A stretch of DNA of 64,000 nucleotides from an uncultured Oscillospiraceae bacterium. GTDB lineage: Bacteria > Bacillota > Clostridia > Oscillospirales > Oscillospiraceae. This document shows positions 16,716-25,009 of this stretch, in pieces. The DNA is taken from the NCBI GenBank assembly GCA_947169975.1, contig CAMVRT010000004.1, positions 62,001-126,000 on the forward strand, read 5' to 3'. The notes beneath the pieces are model-generated. The model was not told the DNA's origin. It ran no database searches and saw nothing but the letters and a program-made list of their open reading frames with translations. The position numbers and the translations under genes were made by a program. The number at the start of each line of letters is the position of its first letter. The stretch's first letter is position 1.

Positions 16716-17741
16716 ATGAGAACGATCACCCTGGGAAGCACCGGCATCACTTCCCCGCAGAACGGATTTGGCGCACTGCCCATTCAGCGCATCAGCACCG
16801 AGGATGCGGCTGCTCTGCTGCGCAGAGCCTATGAGGCTGGATTCACCTACTTCGACACGGCCAACATGTACACCGACAGCGAGGAGAAGATCGGCGTTGC
16901 CCTCCACGACGTCAGAGATAAGATCCATATTGCCACAAAGACCGGCGCAACGGACGTCAAGACGTTCTGGGAGCATCTGGAGCTGAGCCTGCGCCGGATG
17001 CAGACGGACTATATCGACGTCTATCAGTTCCACAACCCCGCTTTCTGCCCCAAGCCCGGTGACGGAACCGGTCTTTACGAGGCGGCATTGGAGGCCAAGG
17101 CACAGGGCAAGATCCGCCACATCGGCATCACCAATCACCGGCTGGCCGTGGCCCATGAGGCCATTGCGTCCGGCCTCTATGAGACGCTGCAGTTCCCCTT
17201 CTGCTATCTTGCCACGGAGAAGGATCTGGAAATTGTTGAGCTGTGCAAACAGCGCAACATGGGCTTTATCGCCATGAAGGGCCTCTCCGGCGGCCTGCTG
17301 AGCAACTCCGCCGCCTGCTATGCCTGGATGAGCCAGTTCGACAACGTGCTGCCCATCTGGGGCGTACAGCGCCGCCATGAGCTGGAGGAGTTCATCTCCT
17401 ACATGGATAATCCCCCTGCCATGACCGATGAGATCAAGGCGCTGATCGAAAAGGATCGCGCCGAGCTGGTGGGAAGCTTCTGCCGCTCCTGCGGCTACTG
17501 CATGCCCTGCCCCATGGGCATCGAGATCCCCAACTGCGCCCGCATGTCCCAGTTGATCCGCCGCAGTCCTTCCGCACCGTATCTGACGCCGCAGTGGCAG
17601 GAGAAGATGATGCGGATCGAGCAGTGTGTGCATTGCAACAGCTGTAAGGGAAAGTGCCCTTACGGCCTTGATACGCCCGAACTTCTCCGGAAAAATCTGG
17701 AGGACTATAAGCGCATTCTCTCTGGTGAGGTCACTATCTGA
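16716..17741 (+). CDS. aldo/keto reductase with C-terminal 4Fe-4S cluster motifs
   Basis: LGSTGITSPQNGFGALPIQR...YFDTANMYTDSEEKIG... and CRSCGYCMPCPMGIEIPNC / CVHCNSCKGKCPYGLDTPELL. Confidence 0.9.
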   Translation: MRTITLGSTGITSPQNGFGALPIQRISTEDAAALLRRAYEAGFTYFDTANMYTDSEEKIGVALHDVRDKIHIATKTGATDVKTFWEHLELSLRRMQTDYIDVYQFHNPAFCPKPGDGTGLYEAALEAKAQGKIRHIGITNHRLAVAHEAIASGLYETLQFPFCYLATEKDLEIVELCKQRNMGFIAMKGLSGGLLSNSAACYAWMSQFDNVLPIWGVQRRHELEEFISYMDNPPAMTDEIKALIEKDRAELVGSFCRSCGYCMPCPMGIEIPNCARMSQLIRRSPSAPYLTPQWQEKMMRIEQCVHCNSCKGKCPYGLDTPELLRKNLEDYKRILSGEVTI

Positions 17742-17763
17742 TCTCCGGGTATACGCCAAAAGA

Positions 17764-17786
17764 GGGAGACGGTTTTTCCGTCTCCC
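17764..17786. terminator. bidirectional terminator between convergent genes
   Basis: gggagacgg-ttttt-ccgtctccc between the AKR gene (+) and 17791 ORF (-). Confidence 0.7.
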
Positions 17787-17790
17787 ATCT

Positions 17791-18330
17791 TTACTGTTCA
17801 GGTAAATTCCTTCTGATCCAGTCGTCCGCAGCGCTTGGAAGGATACCGCGCAAATCCTTGACTGAGATGACGTGGGTCAAGTAAGAATACCGGTCGCCGC
17901 CTGCATCCGTATAGCAGACATACAGCGAGGGGATCATCTCCTTTGTATTGGAATCCTTGACCTCTCCCCGCCAGAATTCCAATACAGATCCGTTGGGAAA
18001 ATCGATTCGGCAGGCATCGGACTTCGGCAGCCGGTTTTCTTTCTTGCCGCATCCGCCGTCTGTCAGCAGTTCCATCAGCTTGCCAAGCTTCTCATGGGTG
18101 ATCGGCGCACTCTTCCCGTCCACATAGCAGACCGCATACTCACCGTCTTCCATATCACAGCTTACGGCGAGATTTTGCAGAAAGCCATGAAAACGATACA
18201 TATGACTCCACGCCAGGCAAATCGGAATGAGGATTGCCGCAACAATGGCGATTGAAACTGCGCCCCAGATGTAGATCGTCTTATCCCACTTTGGGCGGCC
18301 TTTTTTAATTTTATGATAAGCATCCGTCAT
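17791..18330 (-). CDS. hypothetical single-pass membrane protein
   Basis: MTDAYHKIKKGRPKWDKTIYIWGAVSIAIVAAILIPICLAWSHMYRF...; TM then soluble domain; no family recognised. Confidence 0.65.
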   Translation of the reverse strand: MTDAYHKIKKGRPKWDKTIYIWGAVSIAIVAAILIPICLAWSHMYRFHGFLQNLAVSCDMEDGEYAVCYVDGKSAPITHEKLGKLMELLTDGGCGKKENRLPKSDACRIDFPNGSVLEFWRGEVKDSNTKEMIPSLYVCYTDAGGDRYSYLTHVISVKDLRGILPSAADDWIRRNLPEQ

Positions 18331-18440
18331 ATCGTTCCCCCCTTTGATTCCATCATACGGAAAAACGAAAACATTGTAAACAAACTTCAGGTTGCGTTTT
18401 GGCATTTTTCGACTTATTTTGCGCAACTTCATGTTTACAT

Positions 18441-18474
18441 GCAAAAGCCTCCGGCAATCGTCGGAGGCTTTTGC
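18441..18474 (-). terminator. glnS terminator
   Basis: gcaaaagcctccg-8 nt-cggaggcttttgc. Confidence 0.75.
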
Positions 18475-18485
18475 AATTCCATTCT

Positions 18486-20216
18486 TTACTTTTTGAAGCT
18501 GTCCTTCAGGGACACGGTACGGTTGAACACCAGGTGATCGGCGGTGCAATCCCGGTTGTCCATACAGAAATATCCGGTGCGCATGAACTGGAAGGTGGGC
18601 GCGTTGACGCCGGTACGGTTCTCGGCTTTGTCAAAGGCCTCCGCCACGTCAGCCATGGCCTTCTCCACCTTGCAGCCGCTGAGGATCTGCAGACTGTCGG
18701 GATTCAGCACGCTGAGGAAACCATCCGGAGCGGCGTCGGGGTTGGCGTCGCTGAACAGATTGTCGTAGAGACGCACCTCGGCATTCATGCAGTTGTCGGC
18801 GTCTACCCAGTGTATGGTGGCGCCCTTCACCTTCCGCCCATCGGCAGGATTGCCGCCCCGGGAGTCGGGATCGTACTCGCAGAGAACCTCCACAACATTG
18901 CCGCTTGCGTCCTTCACGCAGCCGGTGCAGGTGACCAAATAGGCGCCTTTGAGGCGTACCTCATTGCCGGGGAACATCCGCTTATACTTGGGGACGGGCG
19001 TCTCCAGGAAGTCGTCTGCCTCCATCCACAGATGGCGGCTGAAGGTGATGTCATGGGTGCCCTGCGTGGGATCGGTGGGGTTATTCTCCACGGCGAAGGT
19101 CTCGGACTGGCCCTCGGGATAGTTGGTGACCGTCAGCTTCACCGGATGCAGCACAGCCATGGTGCGCTCGGCGGTGAGATTCAGATCCTCACGCAGGCAG
19201 TGCTCCAGAAAACCGTACTTCACAGTGCTGGCGACTTTGGACACACCGATGCGGTCACAGAAGGTGCGGATGGAGTGGGCGGTGTAGCCACGGCGGCGCA
19301 GGCCGCACAGCGTAGGCATACGGGGATCGTCCCAGCCGGAGACGTAGTGCTCCTCCACCAGCTGGCGCAGTTTGCGCTTGGACATGACGGTGTGGTCGAT
19401 GCCCAGGCGGGCAAACTCGATCTGGCGGGGTTTGTGATAGGGGATGCTGACGTTGTTCACCACCCAGTCGTACAAGGGACGGTGATCCTCGAACTCCAGC
19501 GTACAGAGGCTGTGGGTGATGCCCTCCAGCGCATCCTGGATGGGGTGGGCAAAGTCGTACATGGGGAAGATGCACCACTTGGTGCCCTGGCGGTGGTGAT
19601 TGATGAAGCGGACGCGGTAGATGATGGGGTCGCGCAAGTTGAAGTTGCCGCTGGCAAGGTCTATCTTGGCGCGGAGCGTCATCTTTCCCTCTTCCACTTC
19701 CCCGTTCTTCATCATCTCGAACAGGCGCAGATTCTCCTCGATGGGACGGTCACGGTAGGGCGACGTGGCGGGAATACCGATATCGCCGCGGTTTGCCTTG
19801 AACTCCTCCGGCGTCAGCTCGCAGACGTAGGCCAGGCCCTTCTTGATGAGCTCCACAGCGTACTCGTAGTCCTTCTGGAAGTAGTCGGAGCCGTAGAAAA
19901 ACCGGTCGCCCCAGTCGAAGCCCAGCCAGTGGATGTCCTGCTGGATCGCGTCCACGTACTCGGTGTCCTCTTTGGCGGGGTTGGTGTCGTCCATCCGCAG
20001 GTTGCACAGGCCGTTATATTTCTCCGCGGTGCCGAAATCCACGCAGATGGCCTTGCAGTGTCCGATGTGCAGATAGCCGTTGGGCTCCGGCGGGAATCGG
20101 GTGTGAACGGTGAGTCCCTGGAACTGACCACCCTCTGCGATGTCCTCGTCGATAAAACTGTGGATGAAATTTTTGCTCTCGTCCTCCGGGAGCAGGGTCT
20201 TCACTTCCTCGGCCAT
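18486..20216 (-). CDS. glnS: glutaminyl-tRNA synthetase
   Basis: FPPEPNGYLHIGHCKAICVDFGTAEKYNGLCNLRMDDTNPAKED...HTVMSKRKLRQLVEE...CGLRRRGYTAHSIRTFCDRIGV. Start at MAEEVKT. Confidence 0.95.
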   Translation of the reverse strand: MAEEVKTLLPEDESKNFIHSFIDEDIAEGGQFQGLTVHTRFPPEPNGYLHIGHCKAICVDFGTAEKYNGLCNLRMDDTNPAKEDTEYVDAIQQDIHWLGFDWGDRFFYGSDYFQKDYEYAVELIKKGLAYVCELTPEEFKANRGDIGIPATSPYRDRPIEENLRLFEMMKNGEVEEGKMTLRAKIDLASGNFNLRDPIIYRVRFINHHRQGTKWCIFPMYDFAHPIQDALEGITHSLCTLEFEDHRPLYDWVVNNVSIPYHKPRQIEFARLGIDHTVMSKRKLRQLVEEHYVSGWDDPRMPTLCGLRRRGYTAHSIRTFCDRIGVSKVASTVKYGFLEHCLREDLNLTAERTMAVLHPVKLTVTNYPEGQSETFAVENNPTDPTQGTHDITFSRHLWMEADDFLETPVPKYKRMFPGNEVRLKGAYLVTCTGCVKDASGNVVEVLCEYDPDSRGGNPADGRKVKGATIHWVDADNCMNAEVRLYDNLFSDANPDAAPDGFLSVLNPDSLQILSGCKVEKAMADVAEAFDKAENRTGVNAPTFQFMRTGYFCMDNRDCTADHLVFNRTVSLKDSFKK

Positions 20217-20298
20217 TTCTTCACACTCCTTTGAATTGTTTTTTGCGCAATGCAATAATGGATTATTATAGCCGCAGTCATGGAGAATTGCAAGCTAT

Positions 20299-20350
20299 AT
20301 CTTCTCCCATTCTTCCCGCGTCAGATCTTCTCCCATTCTTCCCGCGTCAG
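20299..20350. repeat. perfect 26-bp tandem duplication across the rnmV stop codon
   Basis: atcttctcccattcttcccgcgtcag at 20299-20324 and 20325-20350. Confidence 0.9.
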
Positions 20351-20896
20351 CAGCAGATTCAGCGCCTCCAGCATGGCGTTGGGCGTCAGATGCTCCGGTA
20401 AAGACAGGCGCTTGAGCAGTTCTTCCCTTTTCTGTGTGCTGTTTGGGCCGATCAGGCCCTTTTCCAGTAAATCCGCCTTGGTAATAGCAGCCCTGAATGG
20501 TGGCTGATCCTCCCCTTCGAAAGTTGCTCCGGCACGGCGCAGAGCGTCCAGCAGCACCTCCGGGCGCATACCCTCTACGCCAAGCTTTCCCTCCCTGCCG
20601 GGCGTCTTTTTGCGGCGCTCCTTGCCGGGCATATCGGGAATATAAGCCTGCTTGAGCTGATCCCGGGGGATTGCGCCTTTCAGATAATTGCGGATCACAA
20701 AGCCCGCTCCGTCGCTGTCTGTCAGCAGGATCAGCCCGCGTTCCGATGCCAGCTTGCGCAGAAAGGCCAGCTTCTCTCTGTCGTTGAAGACGCTGAAGCC
20801 TCCTGTGGTGATGACCGATGCGTCCACCACCTGCAGCAGGGTGTTCTTGTCGTAGCGGCCTTCCACGACGATCACTTCTCTGATCTTCGGTTTCAT
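20321..20896 (-). CDS. rnmV: ribonuclease M5 / Toprim-DUF4093 protein
   Basis: MKPKIREVIVVEGRYDKNTLLQVVDASVITTGGFSVFND...LILLTDSDGAGFVIRNYLKG. Confidence 0.8.
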   Translation of the reverse strand: MKPKIREVIVVEGRYDKNTLLQVVDASVITTGGFSVFNDREKLAFLRKLASERGLILLTDSDGAGFVIRNYLKGAIPRDQLKQAYIPDMPGKERRKKTPGREGKLGVEGMRPEVLLDALRRAGATFEGEDQPPFRAAITKADLLEKGLIGPNSTQKREELLKRLSLPEHLTPNAMLEALNLLLTREEWEKI

Positions 20897-21936
20897 CTCT
20901 TCTGCGAAAGCTCCATCAAGAACATTGTCAGCTCGGACTCATTGTCCATGTTGCGCTCACTTTTCATGCGGCGATCCAGGATCTGGCAGCGCTGCACCGC
21001 ATCCCGGCACCAGCGGCGGTCGATGCGCTGGGCGGCCTGCATCAAAAGCTTGGCCGGATAGTCGGAATTCATCCCCCAAAGCTGCTTAAGCCAGTAGCGG
21101 TCCATTCCGCCGTCCAGTGCCATACGTGCGGTGTAGAGGCGCCGCAGCTCTTTTCCCACCGCCGCCAGGATCACAATTGGCTCCGTCTGCATCCGGAGAA
21201 GCTCGCCCAGCACCTTTGCCGCGCGATCGTAATTCCCGGCGGTAATGGCGTTGGTCATGTCGAAAACCCGGGCGTCCAGCACCGGATCTACCACAGCGTT
21301 GATGTCCTCCACCGTGATGGACGGTCCCTTGGCGTAGGCGGCAATCTTCTCGATCTCCGGCACCAGATCGGTCATCAGCGTGCCGCAGGAGAAGAGCAGA
21401 TGATCGGCGGCGGCACTGTCGATCTCCTTCCCCAGTGCAGCAAAACGGCGCTTGAGCCAGCGCAGAAGCTGTGCCCGCTCCTGCTGGCAGAACTCCACCT
21501 CCACAGCGATACGATCCAGAGCGGCACAGAGCTTCTTCATCTTGCCGTCGCGCTTATAGGTGATTTGATCATAGATGAATACCAGCGTGCAGTAGTCTGG
21601 AAAATCCGTGAGAAGGTCGATAAAAATCTCCCGACTTTTCTCATCCTGCTTGAAGATATCGTAATCCGTCACGGTGACAAGGGTATGTTCCGCCATCATG
21701 GGCATGGCCTCCACCGCCTCGGAAAGCTCCTGAAGCGTAAGGCTTTTGCCATCGAGCCGGTGATAGTTGAACTCCTCAAACCCGGCGGGAACCAGCAGCT
21801 TGCGCAGTTCGTCCAGATAGTAGCAGCGGAGATAGGTTTCCTCGCCGTAAAAGATATAGACATTGGCAACCCGGCCGCTTTTCAGAGCGTCCCGCAGACC
21901 TTTCATGCTGTTATTTGTGCCTTTTTCAGCCGGCAT
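20893..21936 (-). CDS. holA: DNA polymerase III delta subunit
   Basis: NVYIFYGEETYLRCYYLDELRKLLVP...MMAEHTLVTVTDYDIF...SESELTMFLMELSQK. ATG at 21936 has AGGGAGG upstream and overlaps the comEC stop. Confidence 0.9.
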   Translation of the reverse strand: MPAEKGTNNSMKGLRDALKSGRVANVYIFYGEETYLRCYYLDELRKLLVPAGFEEFNYHRLDGKSLTLQELSEAVEAMPMMAEHTLVTVTDYDIFKQDEKSREIFIDLLTDFPDYCTLVFIYDQITYKRDGKMKKLCAALDRIAVEVEFCQQERAQLLRWLKRRFAALGKEIDSAAADHLLFSCGTLMTDLVPEIEKIAAYAKGPSITVEDINAVVDPVLDARVFDMTNAITAGNYDRAAKVLGELLRMQTEPIVILAAVGKELRRLYTARMALDGGMDRYWLKQLWGMNSDYPAKLLMQAAQRIDRRWCRDAVQRCQILDRRMKSERNMDNESELTMFLMELSQKR

Positions 21937-24208
21937 CGTTTATGCCTCCCTTGACTTGAATGGTTATGTCTCCATCGTTATCCGTACGGTAAACCACCGC
22001 GCCGATGGAGTTCAGCCGCTGCAGCGTTTCCTCCGTGGGATGGCCGTAGCTGTTGTCGCCCACACAGATGATCGCTGTTTCCGGCCGGATCTTTTTCAGA
22101 AACGTCAGGTCGGAGCTGTATCGGGAGCCGTGGTGACTTACGATCAGCACTTCCACACGCGGCAATCGATACTCGGCTATCAGTTGTTTTTCTGTGGATG
22201 CGGCCATATCCCCGGTGATCAGAACATCAAAGTCGCCCGCCGTACAAAGTGCGGACAATCCCTGCTCGTTCATGTCACCTTTGCCAAGGGGAGGAAAGAC
22301 CGTCAGCTCGGCCTCGCCCATCTTGCAGACGGCACGGGATGTAATAAACTGAATGTCAATGCCATTTCGTTGGGCAAACGCCAGCAGCTCATCCCGGACG
22401 CCGAACTCATCCTCCAGATCCGGGAGCAGAAGCTTGTCCGCTGGAATACGGGTGAGCAGCGTGATCATCCCGTTGGCGTGATCAGCGTGATAATGGGACA
22501 GCACCACGGCAGAGAGGCGGGTAATGCCCATGCTGCTGATCTGATCGGCGGCTGTCTTTCCCGCGTCGATATAGCTGTTGCTGCTGCCGCAATCCACCAG
22601 CACTGCCTCGGAACCGGAATAAAGCAGCACGCACTCCCCTTGCCCCACGTCGATTGCCATAACGCCCATGGTGCCGTAGCGGTATTCACTCCGGTTGATT
22701 CCCAGTGCAAGGCCCAGCATGGCCGCCGCCAGGACAAAGGCCAGAAGATACCGCCGCAGCTTGCCGCGCTTCACCACGCATATCCCCAGCAGGACATAGA
22801 CGTAGGTCAGCCAATACTTGAGATACCGGTTGGAGAAGTACAGCGCGTGGCCGGGAATGCCTACGAACCAGCCCACCAGCAGCAAGACACAGTGCACCAT
22901 GACCCAATTGAGGCAGCCGATGATACGCGCGGCAGGGAGCCATACGACACCGACCAGCACGCAGACGAGCCCAACCATGAAATTCCAGCCGGCCACCGGG
23001 ACGACAAGAAGGTTGCTCAACGGAGAGACAAGGGTGAGAATATTAAAATAATACGCCGTCAGCGGCACCGTAAAAACAAGGACGGAGATCGACGCCGACA
23101 CATTGGCGGAGATCATAGCGACGAAATATTTGACCTTTCGGTGTTTTCCGTGATACAACCCTGTAAGGAAACGGTGAATCCGCCCGCTCAACAGTACCAG
23201 GCCCAGCGTGGCGGAAAAGCTCAGCTGCAGGCTGATGCCGCCGGCGGCGTACGGGTTTATCAAAAGCAACAGCAGCAGCGCACCGCCGAGACTGGTGATG
23301 CTGTCGCTGTCCCGCCTGAACAGCGGCGCAATCAGCAGCGCGATCTGCATGACGCAGGCACGCACCACAGATGGCGTCATACCCACCATGACCATATAAA
23401 ACAGCAGCACCAAAATGGCCACGGCAGCGTAAAGCCTGCGTCGCGTCGGCGGGATCAGCAGGCCGAGCAGCGTCACAAGAAACGTGCAGTGCAAACCGGA
23501 GACGGCGAAAAGATGGGCAAGGCCCGCCTCGGACAGTCTGACACTGTTTTCCGTGCTGAAATGGCTGCGATCACCCGTCAACTCCGCCAAAACAAATGAC
23601 TCGGTATCCGCATCGTCCCAGATTCGTCTGATGAGATCCTTTACCCCTATGGCAGCGCGCTGGGGCAGAAATAAAAGGCTTCCCTGCAGGCCGTCTTCCG
23701 TTTGAAGAGCACCGCTGCCGTAGAGTAGAATAAACTCACCCTTTGCAGCAAATGACGAGAGAGCATTCCCCTTGATCTGCGCAGCGTCTTTCCAGCGGGC
23801 AGTTCCGTTGATGCGCTGACCCGGCTGGAGGTCAATACCCTGAAGATCCCCGTAGTAGACGGCTTTCACACCGGGGCGAAGCCACAGAGAGACCTTATCT
23901 CCCCTGTTCGCCTTTTCCGGGTAGTCCGCCACAATGGCAGTGAATTCGTGTTCGGAACCGCACTGATCTGTCAGCGGGCGACAGACGACCGCACGGTAAA
24001 GGTCAAAATATGCAAAGCCAACAGCCATAGCGCAGAGGATCAACAGTCCCCGGTGGACAACATCTCTTTTCCGGTATACAAACGCAAAAACAGCAGCGCC
24101 CGCCGCCATAGCACAGGCTGTCCAGATCTGCCAGCCGTCCCACGGTAAGAGGACAGATAGAAAGATCGCCGCTGCGAAGGAAAAGGCAATGGTAGCCAGC
24201 TTGCGCAT
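21926..24208 (-). CDS. comEC: DNA internalization competence protein ComEC/Rec2
   Basis: Multi-TM competence domain (LAELTGDRSHFSTENSVRLSEAGLAHLFAVSGLH) plus C-terminal MBL domain (VVLSHYHADHANGM...LIVSHHGSRYSS). Confidence 0.93.
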   Translation of the reverse strand: MRKLATIAFSFAAAIFLSVLLPWDGWQIWTACAMAAGAAVFAFVYRKRDVVHRGLLILCAMAVGFAYFDLYRAVVCRPLTDQCGSEHEFTAIVADYPEKANRGDKVSLWLRPGVKAVYYGDLQGIDLQPGQRINGTARWKDAAQIKGNALSSFAAKGEFILLYGSGALQTEDGLQGSLLFLPQRAAIGVKDLIRRIWDDADTESFVLAELTGDRSHFSTENSVRLSEAGLAHLFAVSGLHCTFLVTLLGLLIPPTRRRLYAAVAILVLLFYMVMVGMTPSVVRACVMQIALLIAPLFRRDSDSITSLGGALLLLLLINPYAAGGISLQLSFSATLGLVLLSGRIHRFLTGLYHGKHRKVKYFVAMISANVSASISVLVFTVPLTAYYFNILTLVSPLSNLLVVPVAGWNFMVGLVCVLVGVVWLPAARIIGCLNWVMVHCVLLLVGWFVGIPGHALYFSNRYLKYWLTYVYVLLGICVVKRGKLRRYLLAFVLAAAMLGLALGINRSEYRYGTMGVMAIDVGQGECVLLYSGSEAVLVDCGSSNSYIDAGKTAADQISSMGITRLSAVVLSHYHADHANGMITLLTRIPADKLLLPDLEDEFGVRDELLAFAQRNGIDIQFITSRAVCKMGEAELTVFPPLGKGDMNEQGLSALCTAGDFDVLITGDMAASTEKQLIAEYRLPRVEVLIVSHHGSRYSSDLTFLKKIRPETAIICVGDNSYGHPTEETLQRLNSIGAVVYRTDNDGDITIQVKGGINDAG

Positions 24209-24290
24209 ATGCCCTTCCCTCCCATTTTCATTCTCTCCATGATTATACCAAATTTTTTCCTTGCGGGCAAGGATGTTCTGACAAAACATA

Positions 24291-24316
24291 ACGGCCTGCC
24301 AATTCAGGCAGACCGT
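24291..24316. terminator. terminator of the ABC exporter operon
   Basis: acggcctgcc-aattc-aggcagaccgt (one bulge). Confidence 0.55.
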
Positions 24317-24331
24317 AATGTTTTTCTGTTG

Positions 24332-25000
24332 TCAACCCTCCAGAAGCCTGCCGTCCCGGAGATGGAGCATGCTGTCGGCGCGCTCCCCCAAGGCGCTGTC
24401 GTGGGTTACAATGACCACACAATAACCGTCATCGTGAGCAAGGCCGGACAGAATACGGAAGATCTTTTCCGAATTGTCCGTATCCAGATTGCCGGTGGGC
24501 TCATCCGCCAGCAGGACGCGGGTTTCCATGCCCAGGGCGCGGGCAATGGCAACGCGCTGCTGCTCGCCGCCGGAGAGCATTGCGGGAAAACGATCAGCCG
24601 CCGATTCCGGCAGTCCTACCTTTTCCAGCAGCTCCATGGCGCGCTTGCGGGCCTCGGCGGGCTTTTTGCCTCGCAGCTCCATGGGATACATGATGTTTTC
24701 CGCCACCGTCAAGAGCGGCAAAAGGCGGAAATCCTGATAGATCACGGCCACCTTCTCCCGGCGGTAACGCTCCAGATCCATTTCCGATGTGGAAACGCCC
24801 TCGCACAGCACGTGCCCTTCTGTGGGAACGTCCATTCCGGCCATCAGGGACAGCAGAGTGGTTTTTCCGCTTCCGGAGGTACCCATAATGGCGTAGAGAG
24901 AACCTGCGTCAAAGGAGCCGGAAATGCCGCGGATGGCCTCCACCCGCTGATACTGGGATTGATAGACGTATTTCACATCACGCAGTTCAAAAACACTCAT
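24332..25000 (-). CDS. ABC transporter ATP-binding protein (MacB/LolD type)
   Basis: [18 protein letters not shown]...[15 protein letters not shown]...[11 protein letters not shown]. Confidence 0.92.
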   Translation of the reverse strand: MSVFELRDVKYVYQSQYQRVEAIRGISGSFDAGSLYAIMGTSGSGKTTLLSLMAGMDVPTEGHVLCEGVSTSEMDLERYRREKVAVIYQDFRLLPLLTVAENIMYPMELRGKKPAEARKRAMELLEKVGLPESAADRFPAMLSGGEQQRVAIARALGMETRVLLADEPTGNLDTDNSEKIFRILSGLAHDDGYCVVIVTHDSALGERADSMLHLRDGRLLEG

Positions 25001-25009
25001 AGCTCCTCC

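Noticed and set aside
16671-17759. 362-aa minus-strand ORF antisense to the aldo/keto reductase
   Set aside because: Shadow ORF; the plus strand encodes a clear Fe-S AKR.
18399-20234. 611-aa plus-strand ORF antisense to glnS
   Set aside because: Exact shadow of a strongly coding GlnRS frame in GC-rich DNA; no recognisable domain.
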